A stretch of DNA of 64,000 nucleotides from Epiperipatus broadwayi. Its lineage: Eukaryota; Onychophora; Udeonychophora; Euonychophora; Peripatidae. The stretch covers positions 6,356,821-6,420,820 of the forward strand of contig JAQFVV010006203.1 in assembly GCA_028023455.1 (NCBI GenBank), read 5' to 3'. The stretch's first letter is position 1; every line of letters starts with the position of its first letter. Shown here piece after piece: positions 27,453-37,460 of this stretch. The translations under genes were made by a program, and so were the position numbers. The notes beneath the pieces were generated by a model. That model was not told the origin of the DNA and searched no databases. It worked only from the letters and a program-made list of their open reading frames with translations.

Positions 27453-28639
27453 ATTATGGGAAGAATTAGCACTAAAAACAGATTAGTAATTAAAAGCATT
27501 AAACACAAGAAGAAATTTAATATTCACTGTATCTAGGATAACAATGAAAACGAAAATATAATACATGTGAAGGTAAATATTATTTTTTTCTATTTGATAT
27601 TAATATTACTCCATGGTAATCGTGATTCCCTGATAATTAGGAAATGAATATTGATATTTTAAACCTAGTGATATTATCCATTGATTTAGGGATATTTATT
27701 TGTTTAGTTTTTTTTTTATTATCATAATACGGTCATCAAGCGAGTGTGTATATTCTGTATTGAATTGTAGTATGTCAATAAAATTTGTTATTTGTTTTAA
27801 ATAAAATTTGCATATGTCTCAATGTTTTGTGGGTTATTATTATCTAGATATCTCAAATCCAATCATACATCAATATATTATTATTAATATTTGAATCATC
27901 ATTTCCGTAAATATGCAGTAAAATTTATTTAAAATGGTTAATTTTCCAAGCTTATGAGCCACGGAAATACCCAACATTACCAAATAATTTAATATAGTTG
28001 AAATATAAATTATGAATAGGGTTGATTATTAAGTGATAGTGAATGCAGGGGGTGGGCATAAAATGCTTTCCCCATCTGTTGTATTCAAACACCTCTCTAG
28101 ACATACCTCTTTATAATTTTGTTATAATTGTGAATATGTTTATAATGTATTTCTAAAAGATTTAATAAGCTTAAATTATTCCGAGCTTTAATGTAAATAA
28201 ATATTAAACTGCATTAAAGACAGCCCAAGATCACTTTGGAGGTAATCATGAGAGGAGTCTTTATCACCAATAATCTATCGCAGCTTGTTCGATTTCCACA
28301 CCTAATTGTTCTAAAAAACCCTGAGAAGAGATTGTAATGGGAGAAATGAGCTAGCAGAATGGAAAATTTAATAGTAAAAAAGATAATAGTGTAATAGACC
28401 TATGGATGTGAGGTTAATGGAGGGGTGGATCAGGAAGGTGGAGATGGATATAGAACTTTATAATTGGAACAAAATTTTAATTGTAGCTTTGATGGTGAAT
28501 GGGAAATGTGCTGAGAATAATCAAGAATATTAATATTATTATTTTTAATACATTCTCAGTGGTCTCTTAATCGATTGATTATTTATTAACCCATTCATTA
28601 AATATTATTACTGAAAGTTATTGAAATGAGATTTAACCT

Positions 28640-29215
28640 CCATATTTTATTAAAGTTGCAATTTGGTGCCCTGGCAAATAAGATTATAGATGTTCTGTAC
28701 CATCATCATCATCCCAGTAGGCTTTAGAAATAGTTAGTGGGAAGTGGTGAAGCATCCATTGATCCATCCTTAAAACGTTACAATTGGCACGCAACTTAGC
28801 TGCAAGTGTTTAAATGCCATATAGAATTAAATATAGGTTATAATTAATGCATAGTGTGGTCGCCCGAGTTGAAATAAATATTGAGGATGTGCGACCATTT
28901 GAATAGAGTTATAATTAGCTTAAACTGTCCGATAATATATGTTATGTTTGTAAACTCTCCCAAATCGTTTTAGTTATATTTGAAATACAATATGGATGAC
29001 CGATCAAAAGGTTACAAAATATGTTTTATATCAATTTAATAAGTTTATATAAAATTAATTAAGTAAAGAAGCTTTTAAAGTAAGGAAGCCTCTATTTTCA
29101 TTAGTTATATTTGGCTACAACATGGAGACTATAAAATAAGTTGTAGCTGGAAGGTCTCCATAATTTTAATTTGTTATAATTGGCTTACAATGTGGTCGCA
29201 CGAAGGAAATTGTGC
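28640..29215 (+). repeat. Degenerate array of primer-binding-site-like units
   Basis: A motif of the form gttacaattggc-gc-caac...tggtcgc recurs about seven times with loose spacing (near 28,655, 28,776, 28,832, 28,907, 28,971, 29,102 and 29,170). The cleanest are gttacaattggcacgcaac and gttataattggcttacaatg. An LTR end (TTACA) followed by ATTGGC-GCCCAAC resembles the primer-binding site of gypsy-type elements. The unit at 28,832 runs on to ggatgtgcgacc (28,887), which repeats the start of the putative LTR at 24.6 kb. The link to that LTR is inferred. Confidence 0.4.
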
Positions 29216-29249
29216 TTAGAAACTTTCGTATACTTACAGTATATATAAT

Positions 29250-29962
29250 ATAGTTGTATTGAAATATAAAGTATTATTCAGTAAATGGATATCTAGCTAT
29301 TATACTAGATGATAAAACAACTTAAAAAAAATATTAAAACTTCTATGACCTAGCAGTTGGAAGTCTAGTAAATAACATCACCTGAGTAACTGTTTCTTTT
29401 GGGAATTGATTGCTGGATATGTCTCTGCCCTTTAACAGATTATTTAAAGATTATAGTATAGAACATCAAAATTAGAAACACATCCTTGTCATAACAAATG
29501 CGGTATGCTAAAATCCGAATCACATATAAATATATATTCCATCGTGGAAAGTATTATATTCACTGTTTTATGATTATTATAGGAAATTATGAGCTCAACC
29601 AGTATTTTTAGTGGTGTGCATTCATCATCAATTCACTTTTTTTTTTTTATATATAAGCAAAAAGGTTGTTTTATCTATACCAAATTGCAAGAAGGTTGAG
29701 TAAATACAAATCACGCTCATACTATTATATGACTTTTTTTTTTTTAAGTCTTAAATAATATTGAAAAAAAAGTAGGTTTTTAGTCATATAGGCCAAATAA
29801 TTGTAATTTCCTTTCTGTAACTAATAATATTTAGAAGTTAAAAATTAGTTCTATTATCTGTTAATAGATGCCACTAACTATCAATAAATTATTTAAAACA
29901 CTGCAATAGTTAGCGGTGTCTCAACGATTGTTATTAGTCTTATCTATAATATCTATTTTAAA
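29250..29962 (+). promoter_or_regulatory. Presumed TRMT112 promoter and 5' leader
   Basis: The 700 bases before the start codon contain no recognisable coding sequence. Long T and A runs lie at 29,637-29,650 and 29,732-29,745. There is no clear TATA box at a sensible distance. A short imperfect inverted repeat sits 45-95 bases before the ATG (gccactaactat at 29,870 and atagttagcggtg at 29,906), so a leader starting upstream of it could form a hairpin. The transcription start is not visible from sequence alone; the region is called only by its position. Confidence 0.35.
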
Positions 29963-30040
29963 ATGAAGCTATTAACTCATAATATGATGACTTCAAAATG
30001 CTTGAAAGGTGTAAAAACAGGTTTCCCTTTAGGTATTAAT
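29963..30040 (+). CDS. trmt112: TRMT112 exon 1 (N-terminal 26 codons)
   Basis: Start of the small zinc-binding TRM112 protein, the activating partner of methyltransferases that modify tRNA, rRNA and translation release factor (known partners in animals include ALKBH8, TRMT11, BUD23, METTL5 and the eRF1 methylase). The exon opens MKLLTHNMM and ends GFPLGIN. This matches the family N-terminus (MKLLTHN... then GFPL) residue for residue in length: 26 residues before the ATE/ATD motif, as in the human protein. The start has A at -3 and is fixed by homology; the upstream frame is open for some distance, so the start does not rest on an in-frame stop. The exon ends exactly at a consensus donor, gtaagt (30,041). 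Exon 2 lies 28.5 kb downstream and joins in phase 0. Confidence 0.88.
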
Positions 30041-31130
30041 GTAAGTATTAAATAATGTCATATTTTAAAATAACGCTTCCTTAATTTTGTGCTCTAATTA
30101 TAAATTTCTTAAAGCTATTTATTATTTATGTAATAATGGGTATAGTAATTTTTCTGATATTTTTTTAGATAATTATCTATTCAGTTTAATGTCAACTGAA
30201 TATCCCATATATTTGTAACCAAGTAATTTACGTTAATTCTAAAGCTTTTGACATTTTCCGGTTTTTAGAGCTCTACAGTTTTACATAATATCAGGATTTT
30301 AAAAGTAAATTAAATTTTTTTTATACAACGCTTAATCTATAGAATACTAATTTTTCTTTTGTGAAATATAGCTTAATTTAAATACTAGGCGATTTTCGAA
30401 CTCGCATGGATACATTTTATATCACTTACACATATTTAGATATAATCAAAGTGGCAAATTTTCGTAAATATAATTTTTTTTTTCTATTCCTATTTAATCT
30501 TTATAAATGATTAAACAATAAATAACCAAATTATTAATATATTTAAATACCATTTTTTAAATCATGTTTTACCAAACAAACGTGCCCGTCCGATATTTTA
30601 CGATTTTATAACGGAAGATGGCGCTAAAAATTGTTTAAATTTTTTAAATTTTAATTATAATAAACTAGAAGTAAAAGCCGCCTTTGAGAAACTGCAGCAC
30701 TAATAACTTCCACATCATTTTTATCATATAATTATCACATGTAATCCATTTCTTGAAATCTTTTTGAATAGCTAATAATAGAAATTATCAAGTCTAACTA
30801 TTTTATCACTATTTGATAGAGATGTCTGCGTTATTCTCAAAATTCTAGCATATTTAAAACTGCTATATGTTTCAGTGAGAACTTTTGTCATAAATATGCA
30901 CTTTTTATTCATATGACTTACTTTTATTTTTACAGTTCTCATAGTCCTAATTTCATTTTATAAAGATTTGATGTACTGTAAATAAATAACAATGTTAGAT
31001 ATAGTATTAAAAGTGTATAATAGTTAAATTAGTAAATGCCCTTAGCCACCCAGGGATTTATATCCTAACCAATGAAGCTTGAATTTTTTTCTTAACACAA
31101 ATGGGTTAAGAATGTGTCTAACACATAGTA
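30041..31130. other. Start of TRMT112 intron 1, no features
   Basis: AT-rich. The only notable short string is gaagatggcgctaaa at 30,615, which resembles a YY1-type site, but one occurrence is not evidence of function. Confidence 0.45.
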
Positions 31131-31192
31131 AATAATGTTATATATAGAGTAAGTTAAAAACAAACTCTTATGAAGCTTCAAAAATACCCTCA

Positions 31193-31234
31193 ACCTCAGA
31201 CCGCGGTTTCTGCCTCTAGCGTCATCAGTGAGGT
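31193..31234 (-). ncRNA. Hammerhead ribozyme motif, class C, left arm
   Basis: Mirror image of the right-arm motif, read on the minus strand: ACCUCA/UGAGGU stem I, CUGAUGA, GAAA and GUC all intact. It follows from the palindrome, so either strand's transcript carries one sense copy. Confidence 0.65.
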
Positions 31235-31282
31235 GCTAGGGAATAAAATGCTGGACTAGTTCTAGTATTTTTATTCCCTAGC

Positions 31283-31324
31283 ACCTCACTGATGACGCTA
31301 GAGGCAGAAACCGCGGTCTGAGGT
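31283..31324 (+). ncRNA. Hammerhead ribozyme motif, class C, right arm
   Basis: Stem I ACCUCA (31,283-31,288) pairs perfectly with UGAGGU (31,319-31,324). Core CUGAUGA at 31,289-31,295, stem II GC/GC with loop UAGAG (C-A mismatch at its base), GAAA at 31,307-31,310, stem III the loopless palindrome ACCGCGGU, triplet GUC ending at 31,318. Every invariant base of the hammerhead consensus is present. The two-pair stem II is short, and the palindrome offers a competing long hairpin, so activity would depend on folding or dimerisation. Confidence 0.65.
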
Positions 31325-31389
31325 TGAGGGTATTTTTGAAGCTTCATAAGAGTTTGTTTTTAACTTACTCTATATATAACATTTGTAAA

Positions 31390-32650
31390 TAGGAGCTTTA
31401 TTAAAATTAGGTCATCTGACTTGATTTTTTATCAATAGTAAATAATTAAATTACTAAGCAGTTTTTTAAAACTAGTGACTAGCAATAGAATATTTTCAGA
31501 ATACATCACAGTTTTTGATAAATTACCAGAATTTTTTGGTCCTTTTGCCTAATTTGGAATGAAAAGCCACCAATGAAATTATGGAGTAATTTGTTAGATT
31601 TTTGTGAATGAAAAATAACAGGAAAAAAAAAGAATTAAAGAATGAAATGTAAAATAGAAGAGAAATTTTAAAAAAAAGGATATGAAGTTTTATCTTTGTA
31701 TAGTTATGGTAGTTATCACCATAGCTTAAGATTACTATGGGTTTAGTGTTCATAAAAATATGACATTTCTATATTACAACTCGGATTAAATGGAGATCTT
31801 TATTCTCTAGCTAATATTAATTATATATTCATTTATTCTTTAGTATTGGGTGGCTGGATGAATTTGGTTTTGAAACGACTACCTGAAAGAAAAATCTTTA
31901 AGTCTTTGACCTGAAAAAAATTTCTGATTATGATTCATTTGTTAATCGCTATGGCATAATGATCTTGTCATATCATAGATAACTTCAAAGAAAAAGAAAC
32001 TACATAATTTCATAATAAAAATAACAGAGGATAAAGAAAATACAAGAAATTTTCTAATCTTATAGATTTTATAACCAGATATAATAAAAAATAAAATAAA
32101 TAAATTTTATATATTTAAAAAAAAGTTAAACAGAAGGAATTATTTACCACATGTAATATAAAATGATAACTGGATTAGGCCAAATATAAGAGTTTGTTTA
32201 AATGATATTCCAGAGATGTGAAAGAATGAAGATCTGATTAATTATGGATCAGCAGTGTGTACATCAGTGACATAAAAAAAAAAAAGTGAATAAACATTTA
32301 TAAAATCCAGAATGAATATTGATAAAATTCAGAGAATTTGAGGTTTTATGTTGTATAATCACAAATGACTGATAAATTGTAGAATTGTAAAAATATATTT
32401 ATGTAGTATTAATAAGTATTGCAAAAACATGCGATAAGACTATTCAGAAATCATTGATAATTAAACTAAGTGAGTTCAGCAGGCTTATTAAGTATATTAG
32501 GAAGCAAGATCAGAGAAGGGGTTGTCAGTGCCCTTATGCAAAACAGTAATTGGCCCCCTATCCCCTTCGTCAAAAAAGGTTTTAATATTTTATTAAAGAT
32601 AACAATGAAAAAAATTACTATTACATAATTTAAATACAATTATATTATAT
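31390..32650. other. Intronic, no features recognised
   Basis: A/T-rich sequence without coding or repeat signals I can name. A short GC-richer patch lies at about 32,515-32,575. Confidence 0.4.
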
Positions 32651-32654
32651 ATAT

Positions 32655-33575
32655 TAAACTTTAGATGTAATTAGAAGGGATTTGAACAAAGATTTTCAAG
32701 CTCCATTCAGCTATCCATTCGATTTTATATAACCGATACACATGACCACATACATGTAAAAAGATAAATGATCTCCAATATACGTAATTAGTGCTGAATC
32801 AGTATTCATCACTTGGTCCAGATCATCATCTCTCACATATATATAATCAGTGCTCAGATTATATTAAGATAGCAAATCTTCAAACTTTAGTGGACATACT
32901 TCATATGATGAAAAGCAAATCTTCAAACTTTAGTGGACATAGTTCATATGATGAAATGCCCAAAGCTCTTGTTGGTGCCAATATTGTTGTCATACCCATG
33001 TTGACTTTAAATAAATCTAATCCTTCATTATTAGGACCTTAATATATCCATTTAAATACACAGAAGAGAGTTGGGCAGAATTCGGCTGAATCTGTAATAT
33101 TTTAAATACAAGTATATTACACTGGTCTTGTATTGGTGGTTGAGAGGTCAGCGCGACTGCTTTGCACTTGCAGGCAGTTGCCCGGGTTGCGGGTTCGCGT
33201 CCCGGCCGATGCTATGACACTTAAAAAGTATATTACACTGAACTTTAGCTGTAATTAGAAGAAATTTGAACATAAACTTCCAAGCTCCTTTTGGCTATCT
33301 TCTCCATCTTATATAACTGATGCAAGAGTTGGAGAATCGAGAAGATTGAAGCCTGTTCATTAAAGTTTGAAGATTTGCTATATTTATATAAACTGAGTAC
33401 CGATTGTACATATTTGTGGAGGGTGATGATCTGGGCCAACTGATGAGTATTGGTTCAGCACAAAATAACATATAATGAAGATCATTTATTTTGTATGCAT
33501 ATATATGGTTATATATATTGGTTATATAAGATGGAGTGTATAGCTAGCTGAAAGGAGCAATTTCTCTGATTACTT
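32655..33575. repeat. Family B hammerhead repeat, dimeric locus II, split by a SINE
   Basis: Two units open with taattagaag (32,669 and 33,252). Allowing for the SINE insertion between them, the period is about 470 bases, as at the other loci. Unit 1 contains a 43-base internal duplication (agcaaatcttcaaactttag at about 32,871 and 32,914). Its minus-strand hammerhead core is GUGAUGA and GAAA is lost (dead). Unit 2 flips orientation near 33,325 and carries a plus-strand CUGAUGA (33,440-33,446), but GAAA is replaced and stem I broken. Confidence 0.7.
33110..33240 (+). mobile_element. tRNA-derived SINE with 15-bp target duplication
   Basis: A 101-base insert (33,125-33,225) is flanked by the exact direct repeat aagtatattacactg at 33,110-33,124 and 33,226-33,240. 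Inside, tggttgagagg resembles a Pol III A box and ggttcgcgtcc (33,192-33,202) a B box with one mismatch, 50-60 bases apart. GC content is far above the surroundings. The perfect duplication shows a fairly recent insertion, younger than the family B dimer it splits. Short A-rich 3' end (cttaaaa). Confidence 0.85.
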
Positions 33576-35955
33576 AAAATGATCCCCAAAAAGTTATACA
33601 TATTCACCACATTTAGCTATATATCCTCCAATAAAAATTCTTTCTTATTTCTTTCCTCAGCATTTATCATCATTACTTTTGACTTTTCTTCACTAAATTT
33701 AATCCCCATCTCTTTACCCACCCTTGTCTTCAACATAACTTCAATATCTTCCCTACTTTTTGTGCACAATAACATATCAACAGCAAATTAAGAACTGATA
33801 ATATATACACGCTCTTTCATCTATTAATGATATATCTACCCCTCTTCCTAGTCTTTCTATTGCTCTCTCCATTTTTCTCAAATATAACAAAAACAAAATA
33901 GGTGACACAGGGCATCTTTGCCTTAGTCCCACCCTACTTTTAACTCTAACTGATTCTATATTTCCTAATTGATACATATAATAATTATTTTCATACAATC
34001 TCTTAATAAGATCCACTAAAGCTCCATTCACTTCTAAATTTACTAAACTTACCCATAATCTATTTCTATTTACTCTATCATATGCCTTCTCTATATCTAT
34101 AAAGATCTTATATAACTGTCTCCCTGTATTTTTACTCATATCTATAAAGTTTTTTGACTATAAATAAACTATATCGTATACACATTCGATCAAAAATCTC
34201 CTTGCATTTCTCCCACTATATTATTTTCTTCTATTTTGCCACTCTTCCAGACATCTTATATGCAAAAACATTATATTATTGGTCTTACCGCTATCGGGCT
34301 ATAATTGTTTAACTTTCTATGATCCTCACTCTTCCCTTTAAATAGTAGCCTTTTGTATTACTCCAATTATCCAGAAAATCTCTCTTCTGAGCTATCTTAT
34401 TAAAACATGATAATAGGTTTAATTTGTCCTATATCCTAAATTCATTATCATCTCCGCTGCCCATCCATCTAAACCTCTTGCCTTTCCACTTTTCAATTTC
34501 TTCCTTGCCTCATTCAGTTCATTTTCTGTAAACCTTATATTTCCATTACTATATGCTTTATGTTTGTTATCACTCTGTCCTTCTCATTTAATATCTTTTT
34601 TATGTCCATTACATAATTGTTTAAGATTGTCTCTAATTCTTCTCTAGAGCTTTACTCTATTCCCTCATCATCTAATAATACTTTCTCTCTCCCCTACATT
34701 CCTTTTAATATATTTTCAAATTTTTTTATTCCCATCTCTTCCACTTTATTAATGTCCTCCAACAATTTACTACTTAATTTCATTCTCTCTCTGTAATTAT
34801 CTATTTTAGTCAACTTCTTTTCTTAAAAAATATTTTTCCCATTTAACATTAACACTATTCTCACTTTCTTTGTTTTTAATAGCACACTTATATTCTCTGC
34901 ATGCTTTTTTCATCTTTTTTACACTTTTCAATTACTTTTATTCTTCTGAATATTCTTACCTAAAACCCTATTTGCCACTTTTTATATTTCACCACACCAG
35001 TCCTCACATTCATTTCCAAACAACTCTTCCATGATTTCTTCAACTTTTATTTTATATTCTTCTAACTTATTTTTATCATTTATTCTTCGTCCACATCTTT
35101 CATCATCACATTACTAACCATTTCTATTATAAAGAAATTATGATCAGTATTACCCACTCTCTTTTCATTGTCAAACACTTTAATTTTCTGTACTTTATTC
35201 ACTTCTTCTTTCTCTACCCATACATAATCTATTGTGTGAAATATATTATTTCTAGACCATATGTATTGTCTGTCATAAATATTTGATAAATTTCCAATGC
35301 TTAAATTCACCCTCTGACAAACAATTTTCAAAAGCTGTCCATTCTTCTTATCCACGTCATCAATTTCTTCAATATACTCACTCATATCCTTTATAACCAT
35401 TACTCTATATCTCTATCCAGGTGTTCATATATACTACTGTTCCATTCCATTATAGTTTGACTATCTCCAGTGGCCATATACAGTATAGCCACCATCTATT
35501 CTTGTCCTCCTAACTTATCTCAAACAACAGATGTTCTTGACCCTTAACAATATTTAAATATTTTTTTTGATATAACTCCTATACCATCACCCTTTTTTTT
35601 TTCTATTTATATTCTACAAAACCAAGTCTTCCAGTATAGGTTTTGCTTCTCTTAGATGTATTTCCACTCTTGCTAGTATCTCAAGCTCTATTTTTAACTG
35701 CTTTGTTTAATTCTAGCCATTTTTCTGGCTTGCTAGCACGTTGTATATTCAAATATCCAATTTTAACAATTCCTTTTTTTTTTCTTATCCTTTTATAAAT
35801 TCTTTTGACTCTTTCTCCTCTATTACATTTGTAATTAACCTATATCATTAGTTTTACATACCAATTTTCTCTCCACATCTACTTTTTTATCTAAATCAGC
35901 TACTCTTTGTTTACTTCTTACATCCCGATCATTCTTAACCTTTTTTTTGATAATA
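33575..35955 (-). pseudogene. Non-LTR retrotransposon, copy Y (endonuclease plus N-terminal RT)
   Basis: Minus-strand LINE of a type different from the RTE relics. From 5' to 3': a basic leader; IGYLNIQ and KPEKWLEL (about 35,765-35,710, AP-endonuclease start); TIDYVW and NTDHNFFIIEM (35,240-35,110, the endonuclease end with its DH motif); ELNEA and ARGLDGWAAEM-like text (about 34,520-34,440); FIDIEKAYDRVNRNRLW (34,110-34,060, RT motif A) and VGLRQRCPVSPILFLLY (33,940-33,890, RT motif B region). The catalytic DD motif is not readable. It stops where family B locus II begins. Several stops and frameshifts. Clade not assigned. Confidence 0.75.
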
Positions 35956-35959
35956 CTGT

Positions 35960-37460
35960 AATTTAATATTGTGATGTTAATGTGATGATGTGATGTGATG
36001 CGCAGTAACTTATCTTTATACAGAGTCAGGAATCTCTCAGCCACTATACCCAGAGAAATCTGTTAGCAACTTTACCTTCCTTTTCTATTTCCTACCCTAA
36101 GTTTTCCCATATTCTTCTCTACCCTGCTCATCCCATTTCCATAATATAATCTTTGTCAACTCCATAGCCTTTATATCTAAATCCCCCTTATCTTTTCCCA
36201 AACCCAGCATAAAAACCAATAACCCACTTTCTTGTCTATATTTATTCTTCCACAATTTCATTATTTGTATCCTTTCTTCTTTCAGGCATTTACATTCAAT
36301 TGACAGGTGCTAATATTTTCTGTGCCTTCCTTACACAACTTGCAGATTAAATCACCCACATTTATCCATTTATGTATATATTACTTTGTTGCTAAAGATC
36401 CTGTTCAAGCCTTAAACAGCAAATTACTTTCCTTGCTATTATTATAAATTAACTTGCACCCTATTTTCCATTTACTTCTATATATATTTAAATTATTTTT
36501 ACTCTTCTTACTAGTTCTCCATCTCTCCAACTCCATATTTTTTATTAATGCATCTATTCTTCTTTCTCATTTCTTACCACTATAACACAATCATCCCATC
36601 TTTTGTATAAGTACACTGAGATAAATTCTTTATCCAAATCTTTTGCGTACCATAATACCTTTCTCACCCATCCTATTGCTTGTCCTTTACTCATAACCCA
36701 ATTAAAAACTATTTTGGCTATTCTCTTATTATCCATAAACTGCAATCTACTGAACCTTTATCATTTTGCTTTTTGCATTTCATATAAAAACTTGACCATC
36801 CCATTTCTCATTGAATTGCCTCTTTTGCCATCCACACATCTGTATCTAATGCATGTCGTCCTACTTCTCTTTGTATTTTTACTAACCATATGTAAGCCTG
36901 CTACTGACACTCCCATACAATTCTAGCTACATCATATTTATTGTATGAAAACACTGTTAATTTCTTTATCAATCACTTTCGTTTCTTTGTTTCATTTATC
37001 ATTTTTTTCTCCCATCCATCCAAGTAATTTTTCTGATTACTTAAGATGATTCCAAAATAACTATATCTATTCATTATACTTAACTTTATATCCCCAATAA
37101 AAATTCTCTGTCTTCTCTTTCCCCAGTATTAATCATCGTAACTTTTGATTTTTCTTTACTAAATTTAATCCCCATCTCTTCATCCACTCTTGTGTATGGC
37201 CTCAGCATAACTTCCATATCTTCCCTTCTTGCTGCACACAAAAAGACATCAACCACAAATAAAAGACCCAATTAATATATATACTCTCTTGCCACCTATT
37301 AATGGTATCTCTACTCCTCTTCGTAGTCTTTCTTTTGCTGTCTCATTTCTCTCAAATACAACAAAAACAAAATAGGTGACATAGGGCATCCTTGCCTTAG
37401 TATTTAATGTTAACTGATTCTATATTCCCTAATTGATTTGTTGAAACAGTATTATTTTTT
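35960..37460 (-). pseudogene. Same LINE, copy X (C-terminal RT to 3' end)
   Basis: Minus strand, 5' end at about 37,460 inside the RT (NQLGNIESV). It overlaps copy Y for some 400 bases: 37,020-37,430 matches 33,575-33,940. Then come GIKFSKEKSKVTMIN (about 37,165-37,120), the post-RT region with FNWVMSKGQAIGWVRKV (36,700-36,650) and a C-terminal knuckle-like stretch with HLSIECKCLKEER near 36,290. It ends in a catcacatcacatcatcac tail (minus strand) at about 35,985-36,005. Copy Y begins right after this tail, so the two pieces lie head to tail. Confidence 0.75.

Larger units (their letters stand above)
25621..28640. other. Decayed sequence, probably retroelement-derived
   Basis: Apart from the tandem repeats listed separately, no coding domain is readable. 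Short frames at 25,823-26,038 and 26,374-26,580 (68-71 codons) match nothing I know. The position between the putative LTR and the primer-binding-site-like array suggests, but does not show, a dead LTR element. Confidence 0.35.
31134..31383. mobile_element. 250-bp near-perfect palindrome carrying class C hammerheads
   Basis: Arms of about 115 bases (31,134-31,250 and 31,267-31,383) are almost exact reverse complements around a short loop containing ctagttctag. The arms contain a GC-rich block with CCGCGG, unlike the surrounding A/T-rich intron. GTAAATA occurs at 31,127 and again at 31,385, a possible 7-base target duplication. Each strand contains one complete hammerhead motif in sense (listed separately). 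The near identity of the arms implies a recent origin or gene conversion. Confidence 0.85.

Noticed and set aside
30613-30630. YY1-like gaagatggcgct site as a promoter element
   Set aside because: A single short match 600 bases inside the intron with no other promoter signals.
33125-33225. Functional tRNA gene
   Set aside because: A and B boxes are present, but there is no clear acceptor stem or anticodon arm, and an exact 15-base duplication flanks it, so it is a SINE.
36603-36926. 107-codon plus-strand open frame
   Set aside because: It is the antisense shadow of the LINE copy X C-terminal region, where the minus strand gives recognisable text (WVMSKGQAIGWVRKV).
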